From the NCBI GenBank assembly GCA_017552985.1, contig JAFZNO010000001.1, forward strand, positions 1-63,595: DNA of 63,595 bases, written 5' to 3'. The notes beneath the pieces are model-generated. The model saw only the letters and a program-made list of their open reading frames with translations. It did no database searches and was not told the origin of the DNA. Both the position numbers and the translations under genes were made by a program. Positions 17,342 to 25,431 of this stretch are shown here, piece by piece; the stretch's first letter is position 1, and every line of letters begins with the position of its first letter. This stretch comes from Lachnospiraceae bacterium (GTDB lineage: Bacteria; Bacillota; Clostridia; Lachnospirales; Lachnospiraceae).

Positions 17342-17360
17342 GAAGGAGTAGAAAAGGCAG

Positions 17361-18179
17361 TTGGACAAGAAACAGAAATACAGACGCAGGATTAAGCGAA
17401 AACTGTTTTGGGATAAGTATAAGAATACCTTTGCAATCTGGGGATTGATCGCTCTGGGCGTCTTGGCGCTTGGCGGTGCGATCCTTTGGAGGAACCATTC
17501 GGATCAAAAAGAGGCGGCAGAGGCAAAGGCGCGGCTGGAGAAAATGCCGGAGGGAAGCGGATTTTCCGTAAGTTTGTGCGTGCGCTCGCCAGAGAGTATT
17601 CCCGCCTATGGCGGGGAGGATTACGTGATCCTAAATGACGGGATTCCGGAGTTTCATCTGTATGACCTCCAGAACCTGCAGGGGGAACATTATCAGGAGT
17701 TGGATGCGCTGGGACGGTGCGGCGCAGCGACGGCGATGCTTCATCGCTCCATGATGCCAAAGGAGGAGCGGGAGCCCATCGGAGAGATCAAGCCTTCCGG
17801 ATGGGTGCAGAGAAAATATGAGGGAATCGTAGATTCGGATCCGCCCTATCTGTATAACAGGTGCCATTTGATCGCATTTGCGCTGACGGGACAGAATGCA
17901 AACGAAAAGAACCTGATCACGGGAACGCGGCATTTCAATGCGGATTCGATGCTGTATTGGGAACGAAAGGTGATGGAGTATTTGGAGAAAAGCGATCATC
18001 ACGTGTTATACCGCGTGACGCCGTATTTCGCCGGAGACGAGCTTGTGGCGAGAGGCGTGGAGATGGAGGCGTACTCCGTGGAAGATGCCGGCAAGGAGCT
18101 CTGTTTTCACGTATTTGTCTATAATGTTCAACCAGGGATCGAGATCGATTACGCGACTGGCGAAAGCCAGATAAAATAA
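17361..18179 (+). CDS. Membrane-anchored DNA/RNA non-specific endonuclease (DNA-entry nuclease type)
   Basis: This 272-residue protein has a basic N-terminus, one membrane segment (about 25-43), and an outer NS_2 nuclease domain. The active-site stretch reads YNRCHLIAFALTGQNANEKN with presumed catalytic His, then NLITGTRHFNADSM. This organisation matches EndA/NucA-type surface nucleases. The start is TTG 17361 behind AGAAGGAG. In streptococci EndA degrades one strand during DNA uptake; here no competence gene is near, so nutrient scavenging from DNA is equally likely. Confidence 0.85.
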   Translation: MDKKQKYRRRIKRKLFWDKYKNTFAIWGLIALGVLALGGAILWRNHSDQKEAAEAKARLEKMPEGSGFSVSLCVRSPESIPAYGGEDYVILNDGIPEFHLYDLQNLQGEHYQELDALGRCGAATAMLHRSMMPKEEREPIGEIKPSGWVQRKYEGIVDSDPPYLYNRCHLIAFALTGQNANEKNLITGTRHFNADSMLYWERKVMEYLEKSDHHVLYRVTPYFAGDELVARGVEMEAYSVEDAGKELCFHVFVYNVQPGIEIDYATGESQIK

Positions 18180-18209
18180 CGGGGACGGTGTCAGTAGACA
18201 CGTCCCCGT
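18179..18209. terminator. Bidirectional terminator between nuclease and xylanase genes
   Basis: ACGGGGACG at 18179-18187 pairs with CGTCCCCGT at 18201-18209, with an added GTGTC/GACA inner stem. It lies between convergent genes; the T-rich flank is better on the minus strand. Confidence 0.75.
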
Positions 18210-18217
18210 GACCTAAT

Positions 18218-19453
18218 TTATTGGATCTGTAATGCGCCGTAGAGCGCGGGTTTTGCCTTGAGGAGGGAGTTGAAGAGGAGCGGGCTGTATTCCTTACGCC
18301 AGGACATGTTGTCCGCAAAGCCCCAGAAGGTCAGGGCGTCCATCCTAACCGCACCGGAGTCAACGCGCTCGAAAATGCCGTTGATCAAGTCATAGTAGAA
18401 CTTTCTTTGTCTCTCCAAGTTTTCGTCGGTGGCTTTCTGGGGAGCCTGATATTTGCCGAGGCATACGTCAAGCTCGGTGAGCTGGATCTTCAAGCCGGTC
18501 TCAGCGAGGGCATCCATGGTTCTAAAATACTGATCCAGGTTGTCGGTGGTGTAGAGGTGCGCCTGGAAGCCGACGCCGTCGATCAGGTAATTGCCTTTTT
18601 TGTCAACAAGAGTATTGACAAAGTTGATCAAGGTTTGGGTTTTCATTTGCTCGTTGTAGTCGTTGTAATAAAGGTCAATGGTCTCGGGCGCATACTTGTC
18701 TGCGTAGTAGAATGCATACCAGAGATAGTCGTCGCCGATGATTTTTTTCCAGTTATTGTCACGCATGGTGCCGTTTTCCATCCACGCTTCGTTTACCACG
18801 TCATAAGCATAGAATTGGTCAATGTAACCAAGCTCTTCCAGCTTTTCAAAGGTCTGTTTAATCATGCTTTCCATGCGGGAGAGCATTTCCTTGCGGTCTA
18901 CGAAATCCGCCTTTACGTCGAAATCCTTGTGGAAAATCCATTCGGGGGTCTGACTGTACCATACGAGAGTATGGCCGCGCATCGCAACGCCGTTCTTCTT
19001 TGCCCACTCCATCATCTTGAGGGATTCTGCATTGAATTCTACGACGAGCTTTCCTTCTTCCTTGCTTTTCTTCTGGCTTAAGGTAGCATCAGGCTTCATG
19101 GCATTTTCGCAGGTTACGCTGTTGAAATGGGAAAGGATCAGGTCGTTGGAATCCGCGCGGCTGATCATGGAGCCCGTAAGGCAGGTACCAACCTTCATGC
19201 CGTGCTCGGCGAAGAGATCCTTTAAGTACTTTCCTTCGGCGGGATCGGCCGTGGGTTCGGGCGTAGGCTCGGGAGTGGCCGTCGCAGTCGCAACTTCCGT
19301 GGATTCTTCCGTCGTCTCTTCGGAGGAGCTTTCCGTGCTCTGTTCCATCTGGGAGCTGGACGCGCCGGGTTCCTGCGTGGAAACGTTGCCGTTACAGCCA
19401 ATCAGGGACAGGAGCAGGGCTCCGGTTATCAATAACAAAACTTTCTTTTTCAC
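18218..19453 (-). CDS. Lipoprotein GH10 endo-1,4-beta-xylanase
   Basis: This 411-residue protein has a lipoprotein signal (LLSLIGC, Cys 20), a Ser/Thr/Glu/Pro linker (about 22-75) and a GH10 catalytic domain. Signatures are MRGHTLVWYSQTPEW, the acid/base Glu in YDVVNEAW and the nucleophile Glu in IQLTELDV. It hydrolyses xylan at the cell surface. GTG 19453 is chosen as start since GAAGG lies 7 nt upstream and the signal peptide then starts properly (KKK). No carbohydrate-binding module is present. It has its own promoter and stands alone, without xylosidase or transporter genes nearby. Confidence 0.95.
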   Translation of the reverse strand: MKKKVLLLITGALLLSLIGCNGNVSTQEPGASSSQMEQSTESSSEETTEESTEVATATATPEPTPEPTADPAEGKYLKDLFAEHGMKVGTCLTGSMISRADSNDLILSHFNSVTCENAMKPDATLSQKKSKEEGKLVVEFNAESLKMMEWAKKNGVAMRGHTLVWYSQTPEWIFHKDFDVKADFVDRKEMLSRMESMIKQTFEKLEELGYIDQFYAYDVVNEAWMENGTMRDNNWKKIIGDDYLWYAFYYADKYAPETIDLYYNDYNEQMKTQTLINFVNTLVDKKGNYLIDGVGFQAHLYTTDNLDQYFRTMDALAETGLKIQLTELDVCLGKYQAPQKATDENLERQRKFYYDLINGIFERVDSGAVRMDALTFWGFADNMSWRKEYSPLLFNSLLKAKPALYGALQIQ

Positions 19454-19499
19454 GAGATTACCTTCTTTCATTCTTATGATCTTAAAACACGCAAGTACT

Positions 19500-19528
19500 A
19501 TAGTATTATAGAATCGGCGGATTGTCAA
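19500..19528 (-). promoter_or_regulatory. Xylanase promoter
   Basis: Minus-strand TTGACA (19528-19523), a 17-bp spacer and TACTAT (19505-19500), about 45 nt before the GTG start. Confidence 0.75.
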
Positions 19529-19652
19529 ACGTTTGCGGCGGGAATGACGTAAAACGAAGAGAGTTCGCAAATTATGACCACGAGAAAGAACTTTTCCGAC
19601 AAGAATTCGTCTTGATTTGCAGGAACTAATTTTATGGCAGGAGGGAAAAAAG

Positions 19653-20171
19653 ATGTATTACGTGGTTGGGAAATTATCAGTTTGGGGCGTTTTGATCGCA
19701 ATGCTTGCGTTTTTGTTTGAAAACGTTGCATATTCGGACAGAAAAACAGTGCAATATGACCCGGTAAAGACAAACAGAACGGAATCACTGCAGAATTACG
19801 TAACTCCGGAAACCTGGGAGTTTTTGAATGGAGACGAAATGCCGGAGGAACTTTCTCTGGTGGACGTCTCGGAGGAGGGGGAACGTTACTACGTAACGGA
19901 TGACGAAGACTTAATCCGTAGGATTAAAGTTGCAACAAAAAATCTAAAGGTACTTCCAGACACAGAGGACAATAGCGGATGGGATGACTGTGGTCTTTTG
20001 CTGCGGTTTCATACGGAGGACGGCCAGTGTCACGTGATTGATCTAAACGGTTACAGGATAACCGTCCGGAAAGGGCAGAAAGAGCTTTATTATGAATTGG
20101 AAAATCTTGAGGAACTCCATAGGCTGCTGGAAGTATTGAAGGCAAGGGATGAGATTGAAAATTATGATTAA
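19653..20171 (+). CDS. Membrane-anchored hypothetical protein
   Basis: This 172-residue protein has one N-terminal membrane segment (about 5-25) and an outer acidic alpha/beta region without a motif I recognise. The start at 19653 has AGGAGG 8 nt upstream, whereas the in-frame extension has none. It is a single gene; the following gene has its own promoter. Coding character is good, with codon use like the neighbours. Function is unknown. Confidence 0.7.
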   Translation: MYYVVGKLSVWGVLIAMLAFLFENVAYSDRKTVQYDPVKTNRTESLQNYVTPETWEFLNGDEMPEELSLVDVSEEGERYYVTDDEDLIRRIKVATKNLKVLPDTEDNSGWDDCGLLLRFHTEDGQCHVIDLNGYRITVRKGQKELYYELENLEELHRLLEVLKARDEIENYD

Positions 20172-20211
20172 GGGAAAACGTGGGAATCATGGAAACTTGT
20201 GATGGAATTCC

Positions 20212-20240
20212 TTTACGAAATCAAAAAAACGTTATATAAT
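20212..20240 (+). promoter_or_regulatory. Promoter for the zinc-ribbon/VWA/PurA-like operon
   Basis: TTTACG (20212-20217), a 17-bp spacer and TATAAT (20235-20240), 48 nt before the first gene. Confidence 0.75.
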
Positions 20241-20287
20241 AGAATCGTATTTGTGGGGCGTTTTTGGGGAAGGAGGGGTTACGTGAC

Positions 20288-21205
20288 ATGCTGAGTTTTA
20301 AGTGTAAAAACTGTGGCGGCGAGACGTCGGTGGATTCCAGCGGAAGCCTTTACTGTGAGTATTGCGGAAGCAAGTTTAACTTTCAGGATAAGGAGCTTTT
20401 GGAGTATCGTACTTTCCGATTGCAGATGCTAAACTATCTGCGGGGGCTTCATGATGAGCAGATGGAAGGCGAAAGCCAGGAAGACTCCTTGTGGGAACAT
20501 GCAGAAACCATATGTTATGAGACAAAGGACGGAGATGACGTGAACGTCCGTTATTTGTATACTTATGATGACGGCGTGGCAACCACCTATTTGACCAGGC
20601 ATCACGCTTTGTTTGTGTTTTCAAAGAACAAGCGCAAGGAAGCAGAGAGAATGCTTCGGGGCATTCAGGCATTATCCTTCCCGCCGGCCGACGTAAAGGG
20701 GTTGGAGGATTGCTTCCCGAAACTCAGGGGAACCTATGAACTCAAGGACGACGGCATTATGCTCACGTTTACGAGAACGGAAAACCTTTTCCCGCTGTCC
20801 ATGTTCGGAAGCCTTACGCCGGAACACGTGGCGTGGATCATCTCCAGACTGGAAAATATCTGTTGCGTATTAAATTATGGCGGCCTGATCCATGGCGGAA
20901 TTAACGAGGAGTCCGTATGGATCAATCCGTTCAATCATCATGGCGTGCTCATGGGACATTGGTGGAGCACGAAGAGAGTAGAACAGGCTGGTTTGGGTAC
21001 CGCCCGGGATCAGGATCTGAAGGACGTCCGCAAGACGGCAGACAGGATCCTTGGCATCCACAGGGAAGAAGCACCGCAGGCACTGACGGAGTTCCTTCGT
21101 TCAAGGCCCGGCATTGATGCCTATGCGGATTTTGAAGCGTGGGATCGCGTGATAGAAGTTGGCTTTGGAGGCAGACATTTCGCAAAGATGAACGTTGATT
21201 TCTAA
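20288..21205 (+). CDS. Zinc-ribbon protein with degenerate kinase-like region
   Basis: This 305-residue protein begins with a zinc ribbon (Cys 6, 9, 23, 26). Its C-terminal half carries LIHGGINEESVWINP (His 202 to Asn 206), which resembles the catalytic loop of protein-kinase-fold enzymes (H-G-D-N) with the catalytic Asp replaced. A glycine-rich loop and a clear DFG are not visible, so it would be a pseudokinase at most; this is inference. ATG 20288 has AAGGAGGGG 9 nt upstream. It is followed 14 nt later by a VWA gene, and the pair appears functionally linked. Confidence 0.6.
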   Translation: MLSFKCKNCGGETSVDSSGSLYCEYCGSKFNFQDKELLEYRTFRLQMLNYLRGLHDEQMEGESQEDSLWEHAETICYETKDGDDVNVRYLYTYDDGVATTYLTRHHALFVFSKNKRKEAERMLRGIQALSFPPADVKGLEDCFPKLRGTYELKDDGIMLTFTRTENLFPLSMFGSLTPEHVAWIISRLENICCVLNYGGLIHGGINEESVWINPFNHHGVLMGHWWSTKRVEQAGLGTARDQDLKDVRKTADRILGIHREEAPQALTEFLRSRPGIDAYADFEAWDRVIEVGFGGRHFAKMNVDF

Positions 21206-21219
21206 GGAGGAGACTTGTC

Positions 21220-22119
21220 ATGGGCAGAGGAAGTTATACGGCAGCGGACTGGAGCAAATTAAAGAACAGCAGGAATCTGGCGAATGCAAGTAACGAGCGT
21301 GAGATTTTTAGAAATCAGTCCTGTGATCCCAAATTTGATCCGAAATATATTCAAGTCAGGGAGGCAAGGGATTCGGAGGATCATCCGGAATCCTTACCGA
21401 TCATTATCGGACTTGACGTGACGGGCTCCATGGGATATCTTGCGGAGAAGGTTGCAAAGGAAGCATTGAATGAGACCATGATGAAACTGTATTCCACGAA
21501 TGCAGTTAAGGATCCTGCGTTGATGTTCGCGGCATATGGCGACATGTATGACCAATCGCCGCTTCAGGTGACTCAGTTTGAGTCAGACATCCGCATTGCG
21601 GAGCAGCTCCTGGAGCTTTGGCTTGAGGATCACGGTAACGGCGACGTGGTGCCGAATCTATTGTGGTATTTTGCCGCAAAGCACACTTCCCTCGACAATT
21701 ATGAGAAGAGAAAGAAAAAGGGATTCCTCTTTACGATCGGCGATCGGGCAGAATGCCGGACGGATCAGGAAAGGAACCTTAAGAGTACGTATCAAAGGGT
21801 TTTTGGCGAGGAAGTAAATATGGAAATCCCCTCCATCCTAAAGGCGGCACGGGAGAAATTTGAGGTATTCCATCTCTTCCTGGACAATAAGCATGAAAAG
21901 GCAAATACCATCGTGCATTTACTGCCCGGGCACACCATGGCGATCAGACCGGATGAGATTGATGCCATTCCGGAAATCCTGATCAGCACGATGCAGATGG
22001 TGCAGGGCATGAGCATGGAAAAAACTTTGGAGCAATGGCCCGCGACGAAACAGGTGATCGTAAAGAAGGCGATCGGTGACCTGACGCTGGTGAATCCCAA
22101 GAAAGGAATTTCATTTTGA
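21220..22119 (+). CDS. VWA-type protein with MIDAS motif
   Basis: This 299-residue cytoplasmic protein has a MIDAS-like DVTGSMG (Asp 66, Thr 68, Ser 70) within a hydrophobic strand (IIGLDVTGSM), as in von Willebrand factor A domains, which bind a metal and protein partners. Further segments (AAYGDMYD; KKKGFLFTIGD) fit VWA strands. There is no signal peptide. The start has AGGAGG. Its stop overlaps the TTG start of the PurA-like gene. Pairing of VWA with a kinase-like protein is known from tellurium-resistance and chaperone-like modules, but no Ter gene is here. Confidence 0.75.
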   Translation: MGRGSYTAADWSKLKNSRNLANASNEREIFRNQSCDPKFDPKYIQVREARDSEDHPESLPIIIGLDVTGSMGYLAEKVAKEALNETMMKLYSTNAVKDPALMFAAYGDMYDQSPLQVTQFESDIRIAEQLLELWLEDHGNGDVVPNLLWYFAAKHTSLDNYEKRKKKGFLFTIGDRAECRTDQERNLKSTYQRVFGEEVNMEIPSILKAAREKFEVFHLFLDNKHEKANTIVHLLPGHTMAIRPDEIDAIPEILISTMQMVQGMSMEKTLEQWPATKQVIVKKAIGDLTLVNPKKGISF

Positions 22120-23384
22120 GCGCGCAGTCCATTCGCGCAGTGATAGGTAAAGGATTTGGAGACGAGGGAAAGGGTTTGGCAGTGGACTATTTCAGCAGCC
22201 AAGTGCCTGATACCTTAGTCATGAAACATAACGGAGGAGCTCAGGCAGGGCATACGGTGGAAACGGACGGGAAAAGATTCGTATTTCATCAGCTGTCAGC
22301 GGGCTCCTTTCGTCATTCAGATACGTTTTGGACTGACACTTATTATCCTGACCTTTTTAAGCTGCGGGAAGAAGCAGAGCAGTTCCGGCAAATCAGCGGA
22401 TACGTGCCAAACGTATGGTGCGACTTGAAAACAAACGTGACGCTGGTGGATGACGTCTTGACCAACATGCTTTTTGAAACCGTGAGGGGAGAAAGCCGGC
22501 ATGGAAGCTGTGGCATGGGGATCAACGAATGTGACCTTAGGACAAAGGCAGGTTTTGGAATGACTGTGCTGAACGTCCTGTCGAAGAGTGCGGCGGAATT
22601 GACCAAATGGGTTCTGGACGTGCGTGAACAATATGGGCGGCAAAGAGTGCTGGAGGCTTGCGGCGGGAAAGGAAAACCAGGGACGAATGGTTCAAGGGAT
22701 GCCTTGCCGGCGCAGGCGGAAGAATATCTGGAGCTGCTTCAATCGAAAACGGTTGTGGAGAATGCCATCGAAGAAATGCAAAGGAGCGCTTCGGAATACG
22801 TAAGACTTTGTGAGGACGTGGGTGCTTTTTTGAAAAGTCACGAAAGCATTGTTTTTGAGACGGGGCAGGGACTTTTGCTGGATGCGGAGAATCAAATCTT
22901 TGCACCCCACGTTTCAGCTTCCCGGACGGGCCTTCACAATCCCGTAAGGCTTCTTGGAAAATACGGACTGGCCCTCTCGGAAGTAGTTTACGTAACGAGA
23001 ACCTACGTGACGCGGCATGGCGCGGGACCGTTGCCCCAGGAATGCTCCAAGGAAGCGTTGAATATTACGGAGCGCGATGAAACGAACGTGGAGAATCCTT
23101 GGCAGGGAAGCCTCCGGTATGCCAGACACGGGAGCGTGGAAGAATTTATGGAGCCCGTGAAGGCAGACCTTAGGGAGCTTGCGGAGGCGGGAACGAAACC
23201 TGATCAAACCGGCGCGAAGGTGTCTTTAATGATCACGCACTTAAATGAAACCAATAACAGGATCTTGTTGGCGGACGGAGATTGGGAACTGGAACGGTTT
23301 CAACAGGACCCAAGAGTTCAGAAGGTTTTTGATGGATTTTATCTGTCGGATTTCAGAGATGCCGTAAGGCGGAGGGGAAAATGA
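22116..23384 (+). CDS. Divergent adenylosuccinate synthetase-like protein (PurA family)
   Basis: This 422-residue protein keeps PurA hallmarks: GDEGKG with Asp 16 and Lys 19, GGAQAGHTV with the catalytic His, an ETGQGLLLD segment in place of EGAQGTLLD, and TRTYVTRHGAGPLP. The overall match to housekeeping PurA is low, and insertions differ. PurA joins IMP and aspartate using GTP. The PurZ type, which makes 2-aminoadenine nucleotides, replaces the catalytic Asp; here it is kept. Start is TTG 22116 overlapping the VWA stop, with AAAGGAA upstream. Its place with VWA and zinc-ribbon proteins suggests a special role rather than purine synthesis. Confidence 0.8.
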   Translation: MSAQSIRAVIGKGFGDEGKGLAVDYFSSQVPDTLVMKHNGGAQAGHTVETDGKRFVFHQLSAGSFRHSDTFWTDTYYPDLFKLREEAEQFRQISGYVPNVWCDLKTNVTLVDDVLTNMLFETVRGESRHGSCGMGINECDLRTKAGFGMTVLNVLSKSAAELTKWVLDVREQYGRQRVLEACGGKGKPGTNGSRDALPAQAEEYLELLQSKTVVENAIEEMQRSASEYVRLCEDVGAFLKSHESIVFETGQGLLLDAENQIFAPHVSASRTGLHNPVRLLGKYGLALSEVVYVTRTYVTRHGAGPLPQECSKEALNITERDETNVENPWQGSLRYARHGSVEEFMEPVKADLRELAEAGTKPDQTGAKVSLMITHLNETNNRILLADGDWELERFQQDPRVQKVFDGFYLSDFRDAVRRRGK

Positions 23385-24079
23385 GGAAGAATAAAAACGG
23401 AAAATCATCAGTTCATTCCATTTGGGCCTTAACAATCATACCCAGTGTTTTTCTGCTCTTGGGCGTGCTCTCCTTTGTTGTGGCGTTCCGTGCAGTCCCT
23501 TTTCTTGCTTCGATGGGGGTAAAAGCTGACGCGGAGTTATATCGAGAGGCTGAGAAAACAATGGGACATGCCGTGCCCTTTTTTACGGCGATCTTTACGG
23601 GGGGCGGGTTTGCACTATTGATGCTGATCGGAATCCTGCTGATTATTTTGTCGCTGATCAGTTTCATCATAGCGCTGATCATTTGCATTTCAAGTGAAGT
23701 GTCTGCGAAAAAGCATGCGGTGAACGGAGAGGGACTTGCCGTTCGCGAGGAAAAGGTTCCGGTCATGGACGAAGACGTGAGTATGGCCAGGGTCATTCTT
23801 CCGCTAATCTTTGGTATCGCGGCCGTTTTGTTACCTGTTATAGGAATATTCCTGCTGAGACTTCCGATCAAAAGCATTATTTGGGCTTCATGCCTGTCCT
23901 TTGTGCTGGCGATGTTTGGTTTTGTCATTGCTTTTGGTGGAAGAAAATTTGAAGAGTATAAATCGTATTGGTTCGCGGAGATGATTTGTTGCGGCGTTGC
24001 AATCTTGATTAACGTGGGGCTTGTCGTTTGGATGGCAGCTTCCGTTGTTAAGATGTTAGGCGCATTAAGAAACCTTTAG
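23381..24079 (+). CDS. Multi-pass membrane protein of unknown function
   Basis: This 232-residue protein has about six hydrophobic segments (about 12-38, 62-85, 88-110, 135-158, 165-185, 198-222). Its ATG overlaps the stop of the PurA-like gene, so it belongs to the same operon. No catalytic motif is seen. Confidence 0.7.
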   Translation: MRKNKNGKSSVHSIWALTIIPSVFLLLGVLSFVVAFRAVPFLASMGVKADAELYREAEKTMGHAVPFFTAIFTGGGFALLMLIGILLIILSLISFIIALIICISSEVSAKKHAVNGEGLAVREEKVPVMDEDVSMARVILPLIFGIAAVLLPVIGIFLLRLPIKSIIWASCLSFVLAMFGFVIAFGGRKFEEYKSYWFAEMICCGVAILINVGLVVWMAASVVKMLGALRNL

Positions 24080-24102
24080 CTGAAAGGAATTCGTAGCGGA
24101 AA

Positions 24103-25053
24103 ATGAAGATTTTGATCATAGGTGGGACCTACTTTTTGGGAAAGGCGTTTCTGGAGGTCTGCGACGGATGTGGCAATGAGATCACGGTTTTAAATCGCGG
24201 AAACCGTGACGTGCCGGGAAATGAAGACGGGCATATTCGCGTAATCCATGCGGACAGGCAGAATAAGGAATCCCTCGCCCGGGTATCGGCACAATTTGAT
24301 CCGGCAGGATATGACTGCGTGGTCGATTTTTGCGCGTATGAAGCCGGGGACGTTAGAAAGGTTCTGGAAGCGCTGGCCATGGGGAAGAGTACTGTCCGTC
24401 AGTACGTGTTCATCAGTACCTGCGACGTTTATCGGCGAGGCACGGGGACTTTGTTGGATGAAAACGCGCCGTTGGAGGAGCGGGATTTTGGCGGCGCGGA
24501 AGGGGCTTATATCTGTGGAAAGGTCGCGCTGGAAAAGGAACTGAGGCAATGCGCCGAAGCAACCGGAAATGATGCAGAGATGAGGATGCATTATACGTCC
24601 GTGCGGCCGGCCTTTATCTATGGCCCTGGGAATTATGCGCCGAGGGAAGGCATCTTTTTTGAATGGGTATCGAAGGCGGGGCAGATCTTGTTCCCGGAGG
24701 ATGCGGACGGCACCTTCCAGATGATTTACGTAAAGGATCTCGCAAGATGCATTTATGCGTACCTTGGAAATGAGAAATTCTATGACCATGCGGTCAACGC
24801 GTGCGGCGAGAAAATAGATTATCAGCGGTTTGCGGAAGCCTTGGAGGAGGCGGTGGGTCAGAGGATCGAGAAGGTAATGATCCCCGTGGCGGACGTGCTT
24901 GCCCGGGGGATTCCGTTGCCATTCCCGCTCACAAAGGCTGAGAGCGAGACTTACGCCGGCGAGGAAATGGAGAAGCTGGGCGTGGAAGAAACGTCGTTTA
25001 CACAAGGTCTGCGGGAAACCTATGAATGGTTTAAGAAGCAAGAAACGGAGTAA
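24103..25053 (+). CDS. NAD-dependent epimerase/dehydratase family protein
   Basis: This 316-residue extended SDR has the nucleotide loop GGTYFLG (residues 7-13), a STCDVY strand, the active-site YxxxK as YICGK, and YGPGNYAP after it. Such enzymes act on nucleotide sugars or related substrates in the cytoplasm. The atypical loop, with a single glycine pair, resembles the plant CSP41/isoflavone reductase side of the family. It follows the membrane protein by 23 nt and precedes a small membrane protein by 4 nt. Substrate is unknown. Confidence 0.85.
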   Translation: MKILIIGGTYFLGKAFLEVCDGCGNEITVLNRGNRDVPGNEDGHIRVIHADRQNKESLARVSAQFDPAGYDCVVDFCAYEAGDVRKVLEALAMGKSTVRQYVFISTCDVYRRGTGTLLDENAPLEERDFGGAEGAYICGKVALEKELRQCAEATGNDAEMRMHYTSVRPAFIYGPGNYAPREGIFFEWVSKAGQILFPEDADGTFQMIYVKDLARCIYAYLGNEKFYDHAVNACGEKIDYQRFAEALEEAVGQRIEKVMIPVADVLARGIPLPFPLTKAESETYAGEEMEKLGVEETSFTQGLRETYEWFKKQETE

Positions 25054-25057
25054 GGAC

Positions 25058-25405
25058 ATGAAGAATAAAATCCTGTTTGTAGTAAATTATCTGTGGGCGA
25101 GCATCATTGCATTTACGTTTCCGGTCTGTTTTGGGTTGATCTATCTGAACGTGACGGGCCATGCGAAGGGGTATGATTATGATCTGGGGCCGGAGGCCCA
25201 GATTTCCATGATGATCGGTTGCGCGGAGCTGATGATATGGTGTGTGTTGGCGTTGCCTTCCAACGTCTATATTTTTCAAAAATTGGCAAAAAAGAGTAAG
25301 CCATTCCTGATCCTGACGATCGCGTTGTTTGTTGCGCTTGCCGCAGCGTGCCTTATGATCATGGGCGGCTGGGCTGCATACTCGAAGGAAGTATTTAACG
25401 TATAA
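25058..25405 (+). CDS. Small three-helix membrane protein
   Basis: This 115-residue protein has three hydrophobic segments (about 5-27, 48-70, 82-105). ATG 25058 follows GGAG of the previous gene's end; a longer frame overlaps the epimerase gene. Function is unknown. Confidence 0.65.
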   Translation: MKNKILFVVNYLWASIIAFTFPVCFGLIYLNVTGHAKGYDYDLGPEAQISMMIGCAELMIWCVLALPSNVYIFQKLAKKSKPFLILTIALFVALAAACLMIMGGWAAYSKEVFNV

Positions 25406-25431
25406 GCGGAAGAAAAGGGGCATGGGAAGCT

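Noticed and set aside
22116-23384. PurZ-type enzyme for 2-aminoadenine (Z-genome) synthesis
   Set aside because: The catalytic Asp of GDEGKG is retained, unlike PurZ as I know it, and no phage replication genes accompany it.
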